DNA from: Trichomonas tenax
Taxonomy: Eukaryota; Parabasalia; Trichomonadida; Trichomonadidae
NCBI GenBank assembly: GCA_023091735.1
Contig: JALKBU010000315.1
Location: 1 to 48,899, forward strand
Length of the DNA stretch: 48,899 nucleotides
Reading direction: 5' to 3'
Made by a program: the position numbers and the translations under genes. The first letter of the stretch is position 1, and every line of letters starts with the position of its first letter. The notes beneath the pieces are model-generated. The model saw only the letters and a program-made list of their open reading frames with translations. It had not been told where the DNA came from and made no database searches. Below, piece after piece: positions 48,766 through 48,899 of the stretch.

Positions 48766-48820
48766 TTTTGTCATGTAAAGTCAGAATGTCAAAATAAAGG
48801 AAAGTGACGTGTTTGCGGGA
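48766..48820 (+). promoter_or_regulatory. Recurrent element upstream of the right-edge gene
   Basis: TTTTGTCATGTAAAG (48766-48780), followed by AATGTCAAAATAA (about 48785) and GTGACGTG (about 48804), lies about 70-125 bases before the ATG at 48889. It is the same element as in the four-copy cluster at 30.4 kb. Confidence 0.5.
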
Positions 48821-48888
48821 AAAATGGAAAAGTGTCAATAGGTTGAAATGGATTGAACTCAATGTTGGAAGCCAAAGAAGACTTCATT

Positions 48889-48899
48889 ATGAGTAATTG
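48889..48899 (+). CDS. Possible start of a gene running off the right edge
   Basis: An ATG in the context CTTCATTATGAGTAATTG begins Met-Ser-Asn and is cut by the window end. It is supported only by the initiator-like TTCATTATG and by the recurrent element about 110 bases upstream, the same arrangement as at other genes here. Confidence 0.3.

Larger units (their letters stand above)
44867..48888. other. Gene desert, about 4 kb, at right end
   Basis: No gene supported. The longest frame (48072-48452 plus, 126 codons with a hydrophobic end) has spacer-like composition and no motif; others (45849, 46103, 46678, 47164) are shorter and similar. There is a B-box-like GAGTTCGATAC on the minus strand (45339-45329) without a cloverleaf, a 21-bp exact direct repeat (45137/45191) and a recurrent-element copy near 48766. 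Confidence 0.45.

Noticed and set aside
1..48899. CRISPR arrays, rRNA genes, bacterial operons or riboswitches
   Set aside because: No regularly spaced repeats with unique spacers, no rRNA-like conserved segments, and the genes are eukaryotic in type.

Overview
The window looks like nuclear DNA of a parabasalid flagellate, most likely a Tritrichomonas-type trichomonad; this is inferred from content, not a database match. The genes are intronless and use the standard code. They sit as GC-richer islands in very AT-rich spacers, and most have an initiator-like TCA a few to about twenty bases upstream of the ATG. The gene set fits: a GroES/Cpn10 with a short hydrogenosome-type leader, an M60 (enhancin-like) surface metalloprotease with a C-terminal anchor, a trichomonad-type leucine-rich-repeat protein, Myb remnants and decayed surface-protein genes.

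Layout, left to right. 0-7 kb (minus strand): nucleolar GTPase NOG2, Cpn10 and a TTC23-like helical-repeat protein. 7.2-9.1 kb: a multiply frameshifted surface-type pseudogene. 9.6-12.4 kb (minus): a long repetitive protein with GGFFD/NAF repeats and an 18-bp minisatellite. 12.65-13.06 kb: a Myb relic. 13.05-14.85 kb: a compact, extremely AT-rich virus-like module with divergent structural-type genes, one carrying a collagen-like Gly-X-Y tail; best read as a decayed Maverick/Polinton-like fragment. 16.7-17.6 kb: a cyclin. 17.6-21.1 kb: a gene desert. 21.1-22.4 kb: an MFS transporter. 24.2-27.35 kb: a large coiled-coil protein. 29.4-30.3 kb: a beta-helix-like surface gene with two compensating frameshifts. 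30.7-32.0 kb: a helical-repeat protein. 32.3-33.4 kb: a TLDc protein. 34.3-35.4 kb: an LRR protein. 36.0-38.2 kb: a NAK/AAK1-type kinase with 13 DPF motifs. 38.2-41.7 kb: the M60 peptidase. 42.6-43.6 kb: a PIN/auxin-efflux-type carrier. 43.8-44.9 kb: an alpha/beta-hydrolase-fold protein that has lost its nucleophile serine. 44.9-48.9 kb: a second gene desert, ending at the probable start of another gene.

There is no operon-like logic in the host part; neighbours serve unrelated housekeeping, trafficking and surface functions. The most interesting shared signal is a repeated upstream element, roughly TTTTGTCAYGTAAA in either orientation. It recurs within a few hundred bases upstream of many, but not all, genes here, sometimes in clusters, and looks like a common cis-regulatory site. 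The other notable item is the virus-like module.
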